From the NCBI GenBank assembly GCA_023267755.1, contig JAHFMR010000006.1, positions 1 to 41,270 of the forward strand: DNA of 41,270 nucleotides. Direction: 5' to 3'. This DNA is from a bacterium (lineage in GTDB: Bacteria > Patescibacteriota > Minisyncoccia > Phycocordibacterales > Phycocordibacteraceae). The stretch's first letter is position 1, and every line of letters begins with the position of its first letter. Under the pieces are notes generated by a model. It had not been told where the DNA came from. It was given only the letters and a program-made list of their open reading frames with translations, and searched no databases. The translations under genes were made by a program, and so were the position numbers. Positions 32,470 through 40,084 of the stretch are shown here, one piece after another.

Positions 32470-32844
32470 TCAGCCCCCGAGCGACTGTGCGGTCGCCTGT
32501 ATCGCGAGCGCTATCGCCTTGGCGCCGAGCAGGATGAGCGCGCCGACGACTGTCCAGAGGAGCATCGTGCGCGCCTCGCTTATCTTCGATTCATTCCCTT
32601 GCGCCGTGACGAACTTGTAGCCGACATACACCACCATTAAGACCACGACGATAGCCCCGATGCGGATGACAAAATCGAGAATGCCAAGAAGAAATGATTC
32701 AAGATTCCCTCCCCCTTGGAGCGGGTTGATGAGAGTAACGGCTGTATTGGTGTTGGTGTTTGTATCTGTTGCGTAGACAAACGCCATCGGCGCGAGAACG
32801 AATAAGGGGGTGAGAGCAAGAGCAGCAAGAGAGCGAAAGCGCAT
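32470..32844 (-). CDS. TrbC/VirB2-type pilin-like protein
   Basis: 124 residues. Signal peptide (1-25), an Asn/Thr-rich segment (DTNTNTNTAV), then two helices (about 55-76 and 92-115). The loop (GNESKISEARTMLLWTVVGALILLGA) lacks the usual WG but keeps the layout of VirB2/TrbC. It starts two bases after the solute-binding protein gene and is probably coupled to it. Confidence 0.8.
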   Translation of the reverse strand: MRFRSLAALALTPLFVLAPMAFVYATDTNTNTNTAVTLINPLQGGGNLESFLLGILDFVIRIGAIVVVLMVVYVGYKFVTAQGNESKISEARTMLLWTVVGALILLGAKAIALAIQATAQSLGG

Positions 32845-32846
32845 AA

Positions 32847-34154
32847 TTATTGTTGGAGGAGCGCAGTAAACGCTTGCTCGGTAGCGACGAGTGCGGCTTG
32901 GAGACTAAGGCGACCGATAATCACATTCGTAATCATACTCGAGAATAGGGCGTCTGTGCTCACGGGCATTGGGGACAGCCAGCCGTGCGCGTAGAGTGCC
33001 TCGGCGTAGGCGACCGCTGCGATTGGGTCGGAAGGGCGCACCGCGAGCTGGGCAAGCGTGGCGGGAGCGAGTCCGGTATCCGCTGCGACGGTCGCTTGGC
33101 TCGTTGCGTTGATGAGGATAGTAGCCGCCTGGAGCGCGCCCGATGCATTCTTCGCCCCGCGTGGCGTCATCAGTGAGTAGAGGAGGCCGTACGCGTTCTT
33201 TGTCGCAGCGGTGGCCGGTTGAGGTACGGGGGAAACGCCGAAGTTGAGGTTCGGATTCGCCGTTGTCATAAAACGCGCTTCAGATGCGTAGCCGAGGTAA
33301 AGAGCGAGATTCCCCGCGAGGAACATCCGCTGCGAATCTGGAAGTGATGCATTCCAGGTATACGAGACCTTCGAGGGATCAGCGAATTGGGTGTAAAAAG
33401 TGAGTACCGCGAGGCCCGGCGACTGCCCTCCTGACGCAGCTGCGTTGCCGAGATTCGCCGTAAGCGCCCCGCCTGTAGTATGTGTTGAGATTGGGACATT
33501 CGTTTGCAGAAAAATCGTAGAGAGTATCCCGCGTGCGTTGTGCACATTGTCGTACGTACCGAGCCCTATAAGGCCGCGTGTGACCTGTCGTGCGGGTGTT
33601 AGTTGCGCGACAGTCGGCACAAGACCGGTGAGGGCTTCCCATGTTGAAGGGGGTCGTGCGATACCATCAGACGAGAGGATAGAACGATTGGCGAAGAGAA
33701 CAAGCGGGTCAATAAGAAAAGGAATGCCGTAATACCCCCCTTCCGGCGCAGCGAGCACGCTCCCTTCTCCAACAAATGTGCTTTCGAAGGTATTCGCGGG
33801 GAGCGTCGCTGCCGATATTGGCACAATAAATTTTGCAAGCGTATGAAGCTCCTCTTGCGAGGCCAAAACGAGATCAGGAGCCTCGCCGGTGGCTATCGCC
33901 GCAGCGAGATCTGTCGGGAGGGTTGCTGCGCTCTTCTCTTGATAACTTACCCCCTTGAGGCCCACTTGTGTCTGGCCCAACGTGTTCAGAGCGGTAGTTA
34001 TGCTTTCCTTCGGTAAAGTTCCCCAGATTATGACTGGGCCGACCGCGTTACTACCCGTGTTCTTGCTCGTGTACGTGGCGAAAACGAAGAGCCCGATAAG
34101 TGCCGCGATGATGAATACGCCGTAGAGGATACCTTGGAAGAGGGAGACTTTCAT
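32847..34154 (-). CDS. Membrane-anchored extracellular solute-binding protein (family 1)
   Basis: 435 residues. A transmembrane anchor (about 8-27) precedes a type 1 periplasmic-binding fold: VIIWGTLPKESI at the start, EAPDLVLASQEELHTLAKFIVPI, YGIPFLIDPLVLFANRSI, RMFLAGNLALYLGYASEA and FGVSPVPQ. These match sugar-type ABC binding proteins. No lipobox and no ABC permease or ATPase is visible nearby, so it may act as a receptor or peptide/sugar scavenger linked to the pilin operon. The gene overlaps the methyltransferase stop by four bases (ATGA). Confidence 0.8.
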   Translation of the reverse strand: MKVSLFQGILYGVFIIAALIGLFVFATYTSKNTGSNAVGPVIIWGTLPKESITTALNTLGQTQVGLKGVSYQEKSAATLPTDLAAAIATGEAPDLVLASQEELHTLAKFIVPISAATLPANTFESTFVGEGSVLAAPEGGYYGIPFLIDPLVLFANRSILSSDGIARPPSTWEALTGLVPTVAQLTPARQVTRGLIGLGTYDNVHNARGILSTIFLQTNVPISTHTTGGALTANLGNAAASGGQSPGLAVLTFYTQFADPSKVSYTWNASLPDSQRMFLAGNLALYLGYASEARFMTTANPNLNFGVSPVPQPATAATKNAYGLLYSLMTPRGAKNASGALQAATILINATSQATVAADTGLAPATLAQLAVRPSDPIAAVAYAEALYAHGWLSPMPVSTDALFSSMITNVIIGRLSLQAALVATEQAFTALLQQ

Positions 34155-34687
34155 GGGGCTGTAAAGAGTATACCGTAGTGATGCGGCCCGGCGCGGAAGG
34201 ACTTGGTCTTATGGAATCCCCCGTTGATAAAAAACGCTTCAGCATCACTCTCGGGGACGACCTTCTCGCTCGTGGGGCCCATCCCGCCGTAGCTCCCTGC
34301 CCAATCAACCACGAGGAGCTTCCCGCCTGGTTTGAGAACACGTTTAATCTCCTCGAACAGCCCGAACCTGTTCTCGATCTGGAAGAAGGTGTTAGCGAGG
34401 ATAACTGCGTCAAGAGACTGATCGCGTAGGTGCGAGCCTCCCTGCTTCTCGATATCGCCCCAAACGGTGCTGATGATGCTCTGGTGGTGCTCGTGCGTGT
34501 TCAGCTTCAAGTGCTTGAGGATGTCTTCCTGCACGTCAACCGCGTAGACCTTCCCGCTGTGCCCCACCACTGCTGCCGCTGCACGCGCATAGTGACCGCT
34601 TCCGGCGCCGAAGTCGCCGACCTTCATCCCCTCGTGCAAGCCGAGCTGGAGCACTGTCTCGTGTGGAGAACTAAAATGCGCGCTCAT
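34151..34687 (-). CDS. Class I SAM-dependent methyltransferase
   Basis: 178 residues from the ATG at 34687; an in-frame GTG at 34705 is an alternative. Motif I is VGDFGAGSGHYARAAA, an acidic residue follows in YAVDVQED, LDAVILANTFFQI is the motif IV region, and LKPGGKLLVVDW is the strand after the helix. The fold is that of UbiE/Methyltransf_25-type enzymes. The substrate is unknown. It is the first gene of the operon that continues into the solute-binding protein and pilins. Confidence 0.85.
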   Translation of the reverse strand: MSAHFSSPHETVLQLGLHEGMKVGDFGAGSGHYARAAAAVVGHSGKVYAVDVQEDILKHLKLNTHEHHQSIISTVWGDIEKQGGSHLRDQSLDAVILANTFFQIENRFGLFEEIKRVLKPGGKLLVVDWAGSYGGMGPTSEKVVPESDAEAFFINGGFHKTKSFRAGPHHYGILFTAP

Positions 34688-34704
34688 ACTCTTATAAAAT
34701 AACA

Positions 34705-34727
34705 CGCGCGACCCTCCGGGTCGCGCG
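34705..34727. terminator. Hairpin after the small SD-led gene
   Basis: A perfect 10-base stem, CGCGCGACCC with GGGTCGCGCG around TCC. On the minus strand it is followed by TGTTATTTTAT, so it can end the transcript of the gene at 34745-35047. Confidence 0.65.
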
Positions 34728-34744
34728 CAATCAACATCTCCAGT

Positions 34745-35047
34745 TCAAGCTATCCGGAGAATCTTCTTGAGCTTCCTTTCTCCTTTCTGAAAAGCCCTTA
34801 TCCTCTCGAGAGTCTGAAGGACTTTTGCTGCCGCCTCTTCCTCCGTTTCGCCGTAGGCAAACGTATCCTTGGTCTCCGACGGATGGAGTTTGTCGAGACC
34901 CCCGGTACCCGGTGTCACAACACGCACCAAGTATCTCGCCGGGCAATTCGGACTATATTCGACTTGGTAGACCAACCGACGCAACAGCTTCATCACGTCG
35001 CTGGTTACAACCCGCTTCTCTTCACTCTTCTTTTCCGCACGGCTCAT
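34745..35047 (-). CDS. Small basic protein of unknown function
   Basis: 100 residues from the ATG at 35047, chosen for the strong AAGGGAG SD eight bases before it; the frame is open further upstream without support. Two strands then a helix (RYLVRVVTP, KDTFAYGETEEEAAAKVLQTLERI) loosely recall the partial RNase-H-like fold of HicB antitoxins, but no HicA toxin is next to it. The ends are Lys/Arg-rich. Monocistronic, between a terminator hairpin and the RAYT element. Confidence 0.65.
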   Translation of the reverse strand: MSRAEKKSEEKRVVTSDVMKLLRRLVYQVEYSPNCPARYLVRVVTPGTGGLDKLHPSETKDTFAYGETEEEAAAKVLQTLERIRAFQKGERKLKKILRIA

Positions 35048-35133
35048 GACTAATCTCCCTTGTTTGTGAAAAAACAATGAAATACCAAAACTTCCCCGAT
35101 AGTACTCTCCTCCCTCCATCCCCGCAATCTGTC

Positions 35134-35152
35134 TACAAGGTTCAACCTTGTA
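35134..35152. repeat. REP-like palindrome, left of RAYT
   Basis: A perfect 19-base palindrome with the core AAGGTTCAACCTT, 28 bases before the RAYT start. It overlaps the position expected for a -35 box, 12 bases upstream of TATAAT (35165-35170). Confidence 0.85.
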
Positions 35153-35180
35153 AAAATATACCGCTATAATAAGGGGTGCT

Positions 35181-35840
35181 ATGGCACGCACTTTTTCATT
35201 CGCTCCCGGTGAGTTTTATCACTTGTATAATCGCGGCACAGAAAAGCGGAATATATTCACTTCTAAAGCAGACCGCGACCGGTTCCTTACGCTTCTCTAC
35301 CTAGCAAACCAAGACATTCCCGCTGACTTAAAATTACAAGGTTCAACCTTGTTAGAGATAGTGAAACCAAAAGCGGGAGCTCCGCTTGTCGAGATCGTCT
35401 GTTATTGCCTCATGCCGAATCATTTCCACTTACTAGTACGCGAATTAGAAGACGGTGGGATTAGTAAATTTATGCAAAAAATTACGACTGGATACACGAT
35501 GTATTTCAATAAACGCTCCGACCGGAATGGCGCTCTCTTCCAAGGAAGATTTAAAGCGACTCACGTAGCTGATGATCGATACCTGCGCTACCTCATCTCA
35601 TACATTCATCTAAACCCTGTAAAACTTATCGAACCAAAGTGGAAAGAGACGGGTATTGCCAATCAAGTACACGCCGAGCGCTACCTCGAGACATATACTG
35701 CTTCAAGTTATCCCGATTATCTAGGTAAAAAACGCGCTGAAGGAATGATTCTTACTAAAGAAGCTCTGCCCGAATATTTCTCCTCTGGCTCCGACTTCAA
35801 AACCTTCGTCACAGAATGGCTTACCTATAAGTCCGATTAG
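35181..35840 (+). CDS. REP-associated tyrosine transposase (RAYT, Y1_Tnp family)
   Basis: 219 residues. The single HUH motif HFH (His81, His83) in CLMPNHFHLLV, a nearby catalytic tyrosine (Tyr105 or Tyr108 in TTGYTMYFNKR), and GALFQGRFKATHV with SYIHLNPVK are hallmarks of the IS200-related RAYT group, which nicks and moves palindromic REP elements. The start ATG at 35181 has TATAAT 10 bases and AAGGGG 5 bases upstream. Perfect palindromes sit on both sides, and a third copy lies in frame inside the gene (residues 52-58). The stop codon runs into the right palindrome. All motifs are intact, so it may be active. Confidence 0.93.
   Translation: MARTFSFAPGEFYHLYNRGTEKRNIFTSKADRDRFLTLLYLANQDIPADLKLQGSTLLEIVKPKAGAPLVEIVCYCLMPNHFHLLVRELEDGGISKFMQKITTGYTMYFNKRSDRNGALFQGRFKATHVADDRYLRYLISYIHLNPVKLIEPKWKETGIANQVHAERYLETYTASSYPDYLGKKRAEGMILTKEALPEYFSSGSDFKTFVTEWLTYKSD
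35336..35352. repeat. REP-like palindrome inside the RAYT gene
   Basis: ACAAGGTT-C-AACCTTGT, a 17-base perfect palindrome read in frame as LQGSTLLE. It shares the core of the flanking elements. Its presence within the transposase gene may mark an in-frame insertion or an autoregulatory site. Confidence 0.8.
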
Positions 35841-35860
35841 TACAAGGTTCAACCTTGTAC
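35840..35860. repeat. REP-like palindrome, right of RAYT
   Basis: A perfect 21-base palindrome with the same AAGGTTCAACCTT core, directly overlapping the last base of the RAYT stop codon. Confidence 0.85.
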
Positions 35861-36040
35861 TTAGGAGCCTATACCTTGGTTCGCCAATTTATTTCAAAAC
35901 AAATTGAATGCTTACCTGATATGTTCCATTTGGAAAATCTCAGCCAGAGGAATTGAAACTTGTTGTCGGCGATTTTCCCAAAACCAAACCGATTCAACGT
36001 AAGCTCTATATCTATAGACATACGCTGGGATGTTGATGTT
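35861..36040. other. AT-rich spacer between RAYT and gyrA
   Basis: 180 bases with visibly lower GC than the flanks and no convincing start codon or conserved frame on either strand. It may be the remnant of the sequence into which the RAYT unit was placed. I see no clear terminator. Confidence 0.4.
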
Positions 36041-38536
36041 CTACAACGCGGCCATCGAGGCAATCGAGTCGCCCTCGCGCATCTTCATCACGCGGACGCC
36101 CTGGGTGGCGCGCGAGAGCTGAGAGATGCTCTCGATCGAGGTGCGGATTACCTGCCCCTTCTTAGAGACAACAACTATCTCCTCGCCCTCTTGGCTATCA
36201 GTGACCACCTTGGCGCCGATAATCTCGCCGGTCTTGCTGGTCACCTCGGCAGTCTTAATCCCCGAGCCGCCACGGCCCTGCACCTTATATTCGCTCATCT
36301 TGGTGCGCTTGCCGTAACCCTTACTCATAATCACGAGGAGCGAGGCGTCCTTGGCGGCAAGCACGGGAATCACCTCCGCCGAGACAACACGATCACCCTT
36401 CTTCACTGTCATCCCCTTCACGCCGCCGGCGGTGCGACCCATCTCGCGCGCGTCCTCGACGTCGAAGCGGATCGACTGCCCCTTTGCGGTAACGATTGAG
36501 ACCGTGTCGCCTTCTGACGAGTGATTCGCCGAGACGAGCTTATCGCCTTTCTTAAGATTAATCGCGATGATGCCCGAGCGGCGAACATCGGCGAAGCTCT
36601 TAGCCGCCACACGCTTCACCACACCCTGTTCGGTGACGAAGGCCACCGAGGCCGCCTCGAGCGCTGCGCCCTTGGGCACCGGCAGTATCGAGGTCACCTT
36701 CTCTTCGCCGGCGAGCGAGAGGAAATTCATAATGCTCTTGCCCTTAGTGGCGCGCCGCCCCTCGGGAATCTCGTACATCTTGAGCTGATACGCCTTGCCG
36801 AGATCGGTGAAGAAAAGGAGATCGCTGTGCGCGGAGGCGACGACGAAATGCGTCACTATGTCTTCTTCCTTGGTCGCGATATCGACAACACCCACGCCTC
36901 CGCGCTTCTGACTCTTGTACTCGCTCGGATTGGTGCGCTTCACGTAGCCGCCCGCGGTGAGCACCAGGACAGAGTCTTCATCGGGGACGAGGTCCTCGAC
37001 CGAGATGTTCTGCACGCCGCCACGGACCACTCGTGTGCGGCGATCATCGCCATACTTCTCACCGAGCTCTTGGAGTTCCTTCTTCACCACCGCGAGAATC
37101 TTCTTAGGGGAGGAGAGGATATCCTTCAGCTTCTTGATAAGCGCCTGCACTTCAGCGAGCTCGTCTTCAAGCTTCTTACGTTCGAGACCGGCGAGCTTGG
37201 AGAGACGCATCTCGAGAATAGCGGCCGCCTGCAGTATGGAAAAACCGAACTTCTTCTGGAGCGCGAGGCTCGCCGATGGCACGTCAGCCGCCTTTTTGAT
37301 GATAGCGATAACCTCGTCGATATGGTCGAGCGCCTTGCAGAGCCCGAAGAGAATATGCTCGCGTGCCTCGGCCTGGCGGAGGTCGTACTCGGTGCGACGC
37401 TTCACCACCTCCTGGCGGTGACTGACGAAGTTCTCGAGCATCCCTGCAAGCGAGAGCATCTCGGGAACGCCGTCCACCAGCGCGAGCATATTGTAGTGGA
37501 AGGTGCTCTCGAGCTCGGTGTGCTTGTAGAGCGCGTTCAATACCGCCTGTGGATGCGCCGTTCCCTTAAGCTCCACCACAATGCGGACGTCCGGCCGGCC
37601 GTTGGCGTCGCCCGCAGACTCGTCGCGCAAGTCACGGATGCCCTCGAGCTTCTTGTCCTGTACGAGCTCGGCGATACGGACGATAAGCTCGCTCTTGTTC
37701 ACGCGGTATGGAATCGAGGTGATGATAATCTTGGTATCTTTCTTCCCATCATCAACAATCTCCGCCTCCCCGCGCACCACGACTGGCCCCTTGCCGCTGC
37801 CGTATGCGTGCTTGATATCCGCCTGATTGAAAGCGATGCCGCCCATCGGGAAGTCGGGCCCCTTCACGAACTGGAGCAGGTCGTCGGTGGTCGCGTCCGG
37901 ATTGTCGATAAGATGTACGGTGGCGTCTACCACCTCGCGCAGGTTGTGCGGCGGAATATTGGTCGCCATACCTACCGCGATACCAAGCGTCCCGTTGAGG
38001 AGGAGGTTCGGGAGTGCGGCCGGGAGCACCGTCGGCTCCTCGCGCGTGGCATCGTAGTTGGGCATCCACGCGACCGTCTCCTTCTCGAGATCAGAGAGGA
38101 GTGCATCGGCGAGACGCGACATCTTAGCCTCGGTGTAACGCATCGCCGCTGGCGAATCACCGTCGATAGAACCAAAGTTGCCCTGACCGAGCACGAGCGG
38201 ATAGCGGTAGGAGAACTCCTGCGCCATTTTTGCCATCGAGTCGTAGACGGCGATGTCCCCGTGCGGATGATACTTACCGAGCACGTCGCCCACCACGGTG
38301 GCCGACTTACGGAACTTCACATTCGGCGTGAGCCCCGCCTCCTTCATCGCGTAGAGGATGCGACGATGCACCGGCTTCAAGCCGTCGCGCACGTCCGGCA
38401 GGGCGCGCGCGGTGATTACGGTCATCGCGTAGTCGATATATGACTGCCGCATCTCGGCAACAATCGGCTGGATGATGACGTTCGCGGCGACAGGAGTCGC
38501 CGCGCCTTCTTCAATCTGTTCCTTACCGCGCGCCAT
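36041..38536 (-). CDS. gyrA: DNA gyrase subunit A
   Basis: Cuts and rejoins DNA during supercoiling. The 831-residue protein has the winged helix region [15 protein letters not shown], the quinolone-determining segment [14 protein letters not shown], the catalytic Tyr134 in [10 protein letters not shown], and a C-terminal beta-pinwheel with repeated blades. A GyrA box is present as SQKRGGVGV (Gln543 onward), indicating gyrase over topoisomerase IV. Ile95 takes the position of Ser83 of the E. coli enzyme; Asp99 keeps Asp87. It is the last of a three-gene minus-strand operon. Confidence 0.95.
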   Translation of the reverse strand: MARGKEQIEEGAATPVAANVIIQPIVAEMRQSYIDYAMTVITARALPDVRDGLKPVHRRILYAMKEAGLTPNVKFRKSATVVGDVLGKYHPHGDIAVYDSMAKMAQEFSYRYPLVLGQGNFGSIDGDSPAAMRYTEAKMSRLADALLSDLEKETVAWMPNYDATREEPTVLPAALPNLLLNGTLGIAVGMATNIPPHNLREVVDATVHLIDNPDATTDDLLQFVKGPDFPMGGIAFNQADIKHAYGSGKGPVVVRGEAEIVDDGKKDTKIIITSIPYRVNKSELIVRIAELVQDKKLEGIRDLRDESAGDANGRPDVRIVVELKGTAHPQAVLNALYKHTELESTFHYNMLALVDGVPEMLSLAGMLENFVSHRQEVVKRRTEYDLRQAEAREHILFGLCKALDHIDEVIAIIKKAADVPSASLALQKKFGFSILQAAAILEMRLSKLAGLERKKLEDELAEVQALIKKLKDILSSPKKILAVVKKELQELGEKYGDDRRTRVVRGGVQNISVEDLVPDEDSVLVLTAGGYVKRTNPSEYKSQKRGGVGVVDIATKEEDIVTHFVVASAHSDLLFFTDLGKAYQLKMYEIPEGRRATKGKSIMNFLSLAGEEKVTSILPVPKGAALEAASVAFVTEQGVVKRVAAKSFADVRRSGIIAINLKKGDKLVSANHSSEGDTVSIVTAKGQSIRFDVEDAREMGRTAGGVKGMTVKKGDRVVSAEVIPVLAAKDASLLVIMSKGYGKRTKMSEYKVQGRGGSGIKTAEVTSKTGEIIGAKVVTDSQEGEEIVVVSKKGQVIRTSIESISQLSRATQGVRVMKMREGDSIASMAAL

Positions 38537-38561
38537 AGTGATTCAATTAATAAATAGAAAA

Positions 38562-38921
38562 CTAGAACGGTATGGTTGTCTGTTCTGCTCGCTTCGCGGC
38601 CGGTGTCGAGGAAGCGGTGTCGACAATCTCAATATGCGCAGGTGCATTCGTGTTCTCGAGCGCTGCCGCCACGCCCGCCACACCGCGTGTCGCACCGACC
38701 GAGTCGCTCGTATGCGCCACGACAACCTGCGAGTCTCCCTGTCGAGCCGCGTCAGCGAATGAGGTCTGCGGGATAGCGAATGAGCCAAGCGAGAGATTCC
38801 CCACGAGCCACACGAGTGCGATAAATGCGGTCGCCCCAGTCGCCGCGCCGAAGGCGACACGCTTACGGACGTGATGCGGCTTACCCTTGATGTGCTGAAT
38901 ATGTTCGGAGACCGTTTTCAT
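38562..38921 (-). CDS. Single-pass membrane protein of unknown function
   Basis: 119 residues. A basic N-terminus (HIKGKPHHVRKRV), one transmembrane helix (about 24-45), then a polar Ala/Thr/Ser-rich tail. No domain is recognised. It starts two bases before the MBL gene's stop end and lies 25 bases before gyrA, so it is in an operon between the two. Confidence 0.65.
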   Translation of the reverse strand: MKTVSEHIQHIKGKPHHVRKRVAFGAATGATAFIALVWLVGNLSLGSFAIPQTSFADAARQGDSQVVVAHTSDSVGATRGVAGVAAALENTNAPAHIEIVDTASSTPAAKRAEQTTIPF

Positions 38922-38922
38922 A

Positions 38923-39588
38923 TTAGGGTGTTAGTACTAGTATACTCCCGTCGCGCCCGGCAAGATCCTTTTTCTTCAACGTAAGCTTGTCGACTTTCTC
39001 GCTCCCGTTCCCCGCTTCCTTGAGGAAGGTGTCGAGCGCCTTGTCTGCGCCGATGCCGCTCCAGTGCATCGGGATAATAATCTTCGGTTCGAGCGAGACC
39101 GCGAGCTCGTGCGCCTTAGCAGCTGAGAGGACGCCGTCGCCGCCAATCGGGACGAAAAGCACATCAATCTCGCCAATACCCTCGCGTGCCGCGGCCGAAA
39201 GCTCGGTGTCGGAGAGGGCGCCCAAGTGGACGAGCGTCATATCCTCAAGCTCCACACTATATATAGTGTTCACCGCCTCCTCCTGCCCCTTCGCGAGACC
39301 ATAATGGCTCTTGGAGAGGAATCCCTGCACGACAACACCCTGTCGCTCGTATTCGCCGGGGCCAGTAATCGCGAAGGGCACTTTGCCTGCCCTGAGTGGA
39401 TTCGAAGGGTCGCCATAGGTAACCTCCTCAATCCCGTTCATATCGGGGTGATTGCGCGAGACAAGAGCGATGTCCGCGCCGAAGCGCACCGGCGGGAGCG
39501 ACGCCCCTTTAGCGATAGGGTCGAAGACGAGCGTGAGATCGCCGAGCGTCACCTTAAAACACTGTCCACCGTGATGCGTGATGACCAT
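38923..39588 (-). CDS. Metallo-beta-lactamase-fold hydrolase with altered metal site
   Basis: 221 residues of the UPF0173-like group: a start with HHGGQCFKVTLGDLTLVFDP, later VHLGALSD and PMHWSG, which supply metal-ligand His and Asp. The usual HxHxDH motif reads SRNHPDMNG, so only one His and the Asp are kept; the metal site is likely changed or lost. The substrate is unknown. It opens the operon with gyrA. An extended -10 TGCTATAAT lies ten bases before the ATG, which suggests a leaderless message. Confidence 0.82.
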   Translation of the reverse strand: MVITHHGGQCFKVTLGDLTLVFDPIAKGASLPPVRFGADIALVSRNHPDMNGIEEVTYGDPSNPLRAGKVPFAITGPGEYERQGVVVQGFLSKSHYGLAKGQEEAVNTIYSVELEDMTLVHLGALSDTELSAAAREGIGEIDVLFVPIGGDGVLSAAKAHELAVSLEPKIIIPMHWSGIGADKALDTFLKEAGNGSEKVDKLTLKKKDLAGRDGSILVLTP

Positions 39589-39637
39589 ACGTTATCTCAA
39601 TTATAGCACGAAGTTATCCCCATCGCCACGGTTAGAG

Positions 39638-39667
39638 TTGAGGATTCTGTGGCGTGTGTGCTATATT
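39638..39667 (+). promoter_or_regulatory. Promoter for the small peptide gene
   Basis: TTGAGG (39638-39643) and TATATT (39662-39667) with an 18-base spacer, about 84 bases before the ATG at 39751. The leader between (39675-39738) contains no obvious riboswitch or palindrome. Confidence 0.45.
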
Positions 39668-39750
39668 TCCGAGTGGACGTTCCTGACAGCTCGTATCGTT
39701 ATGGGGTGTCCCAATCTGCCTCAATCCGCCTTTCCTACAGGAGAAATGCC

Positions 39751-39915
39751 ATGAAGAAGAAACTGACCGCTCTGAAGAGTCCCGGCCTGGAGATCGCCGA
39801 CGTGCCGGCCCTGATTGCTACCGCTGCTGCTGCCGAGGTCAACGGCATGGCTGCCCCGCCGGTCGCCAACTCCGCTTCCTTCAAGGCAGAACGCGGCGAA
39901 GGCAAGGGCAGCTGA
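39751..39915 (+). CDS. 54-residue Ala-rich peptide of unknown function
   Basis: Begins MKKKLTALKSPGLEIADVP and ends FKAERGEGKGS. It has a strong SD (AGGAG, eight bases upstream), its own promoter and terminator, and no hydrophobic helix. The size, basic start and Ala/Gly-rich middle would suit a small structural, leader-type or ribosome-bound peptide, but no family is recognised. It is monocistronic, between the MBL gene (divergent) and rpsA. Confidence 0.65.
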   Translation: MKKKLTALKSPGLEIADVPALIATAAAAEVNGMAAPPVANSASFKAERGEGKGS

Positions 39916-39941
39916 CCGAACAACCGGAAACCATAAGGACT

Positions 39942-39974
39942 GGGCACTCGTCAAGGGTGCCCTTTTAATTTTTC
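39942..39974 (+). terminator. Intrinsic terminator after the peptide gene
   Basis: GGGCAC pairs with GTGCCC across nine bases, followed by TTTTAATTTTT. Confidence 0.8.
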
Positions 39975-40084
39975 CTCCCTCCTGATACAATCCCCTTGTT
40001 GCGTGCAGAGAAGTAGGGAGCAGCTAACCCTTGCGCCGAAAGGCGCGAGTACCGCTCTTGAAAATCCGCACTGCTTTTATACAT

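Noticed and set aside
36521-38443. Open frame of 640 codons on the plus strand opposite gyrA
   Set aside because: It is an antisense shadow of gyrA, rich in Arg, His and Glu with no recognisable motif; gyrA on the minus strand is certain.
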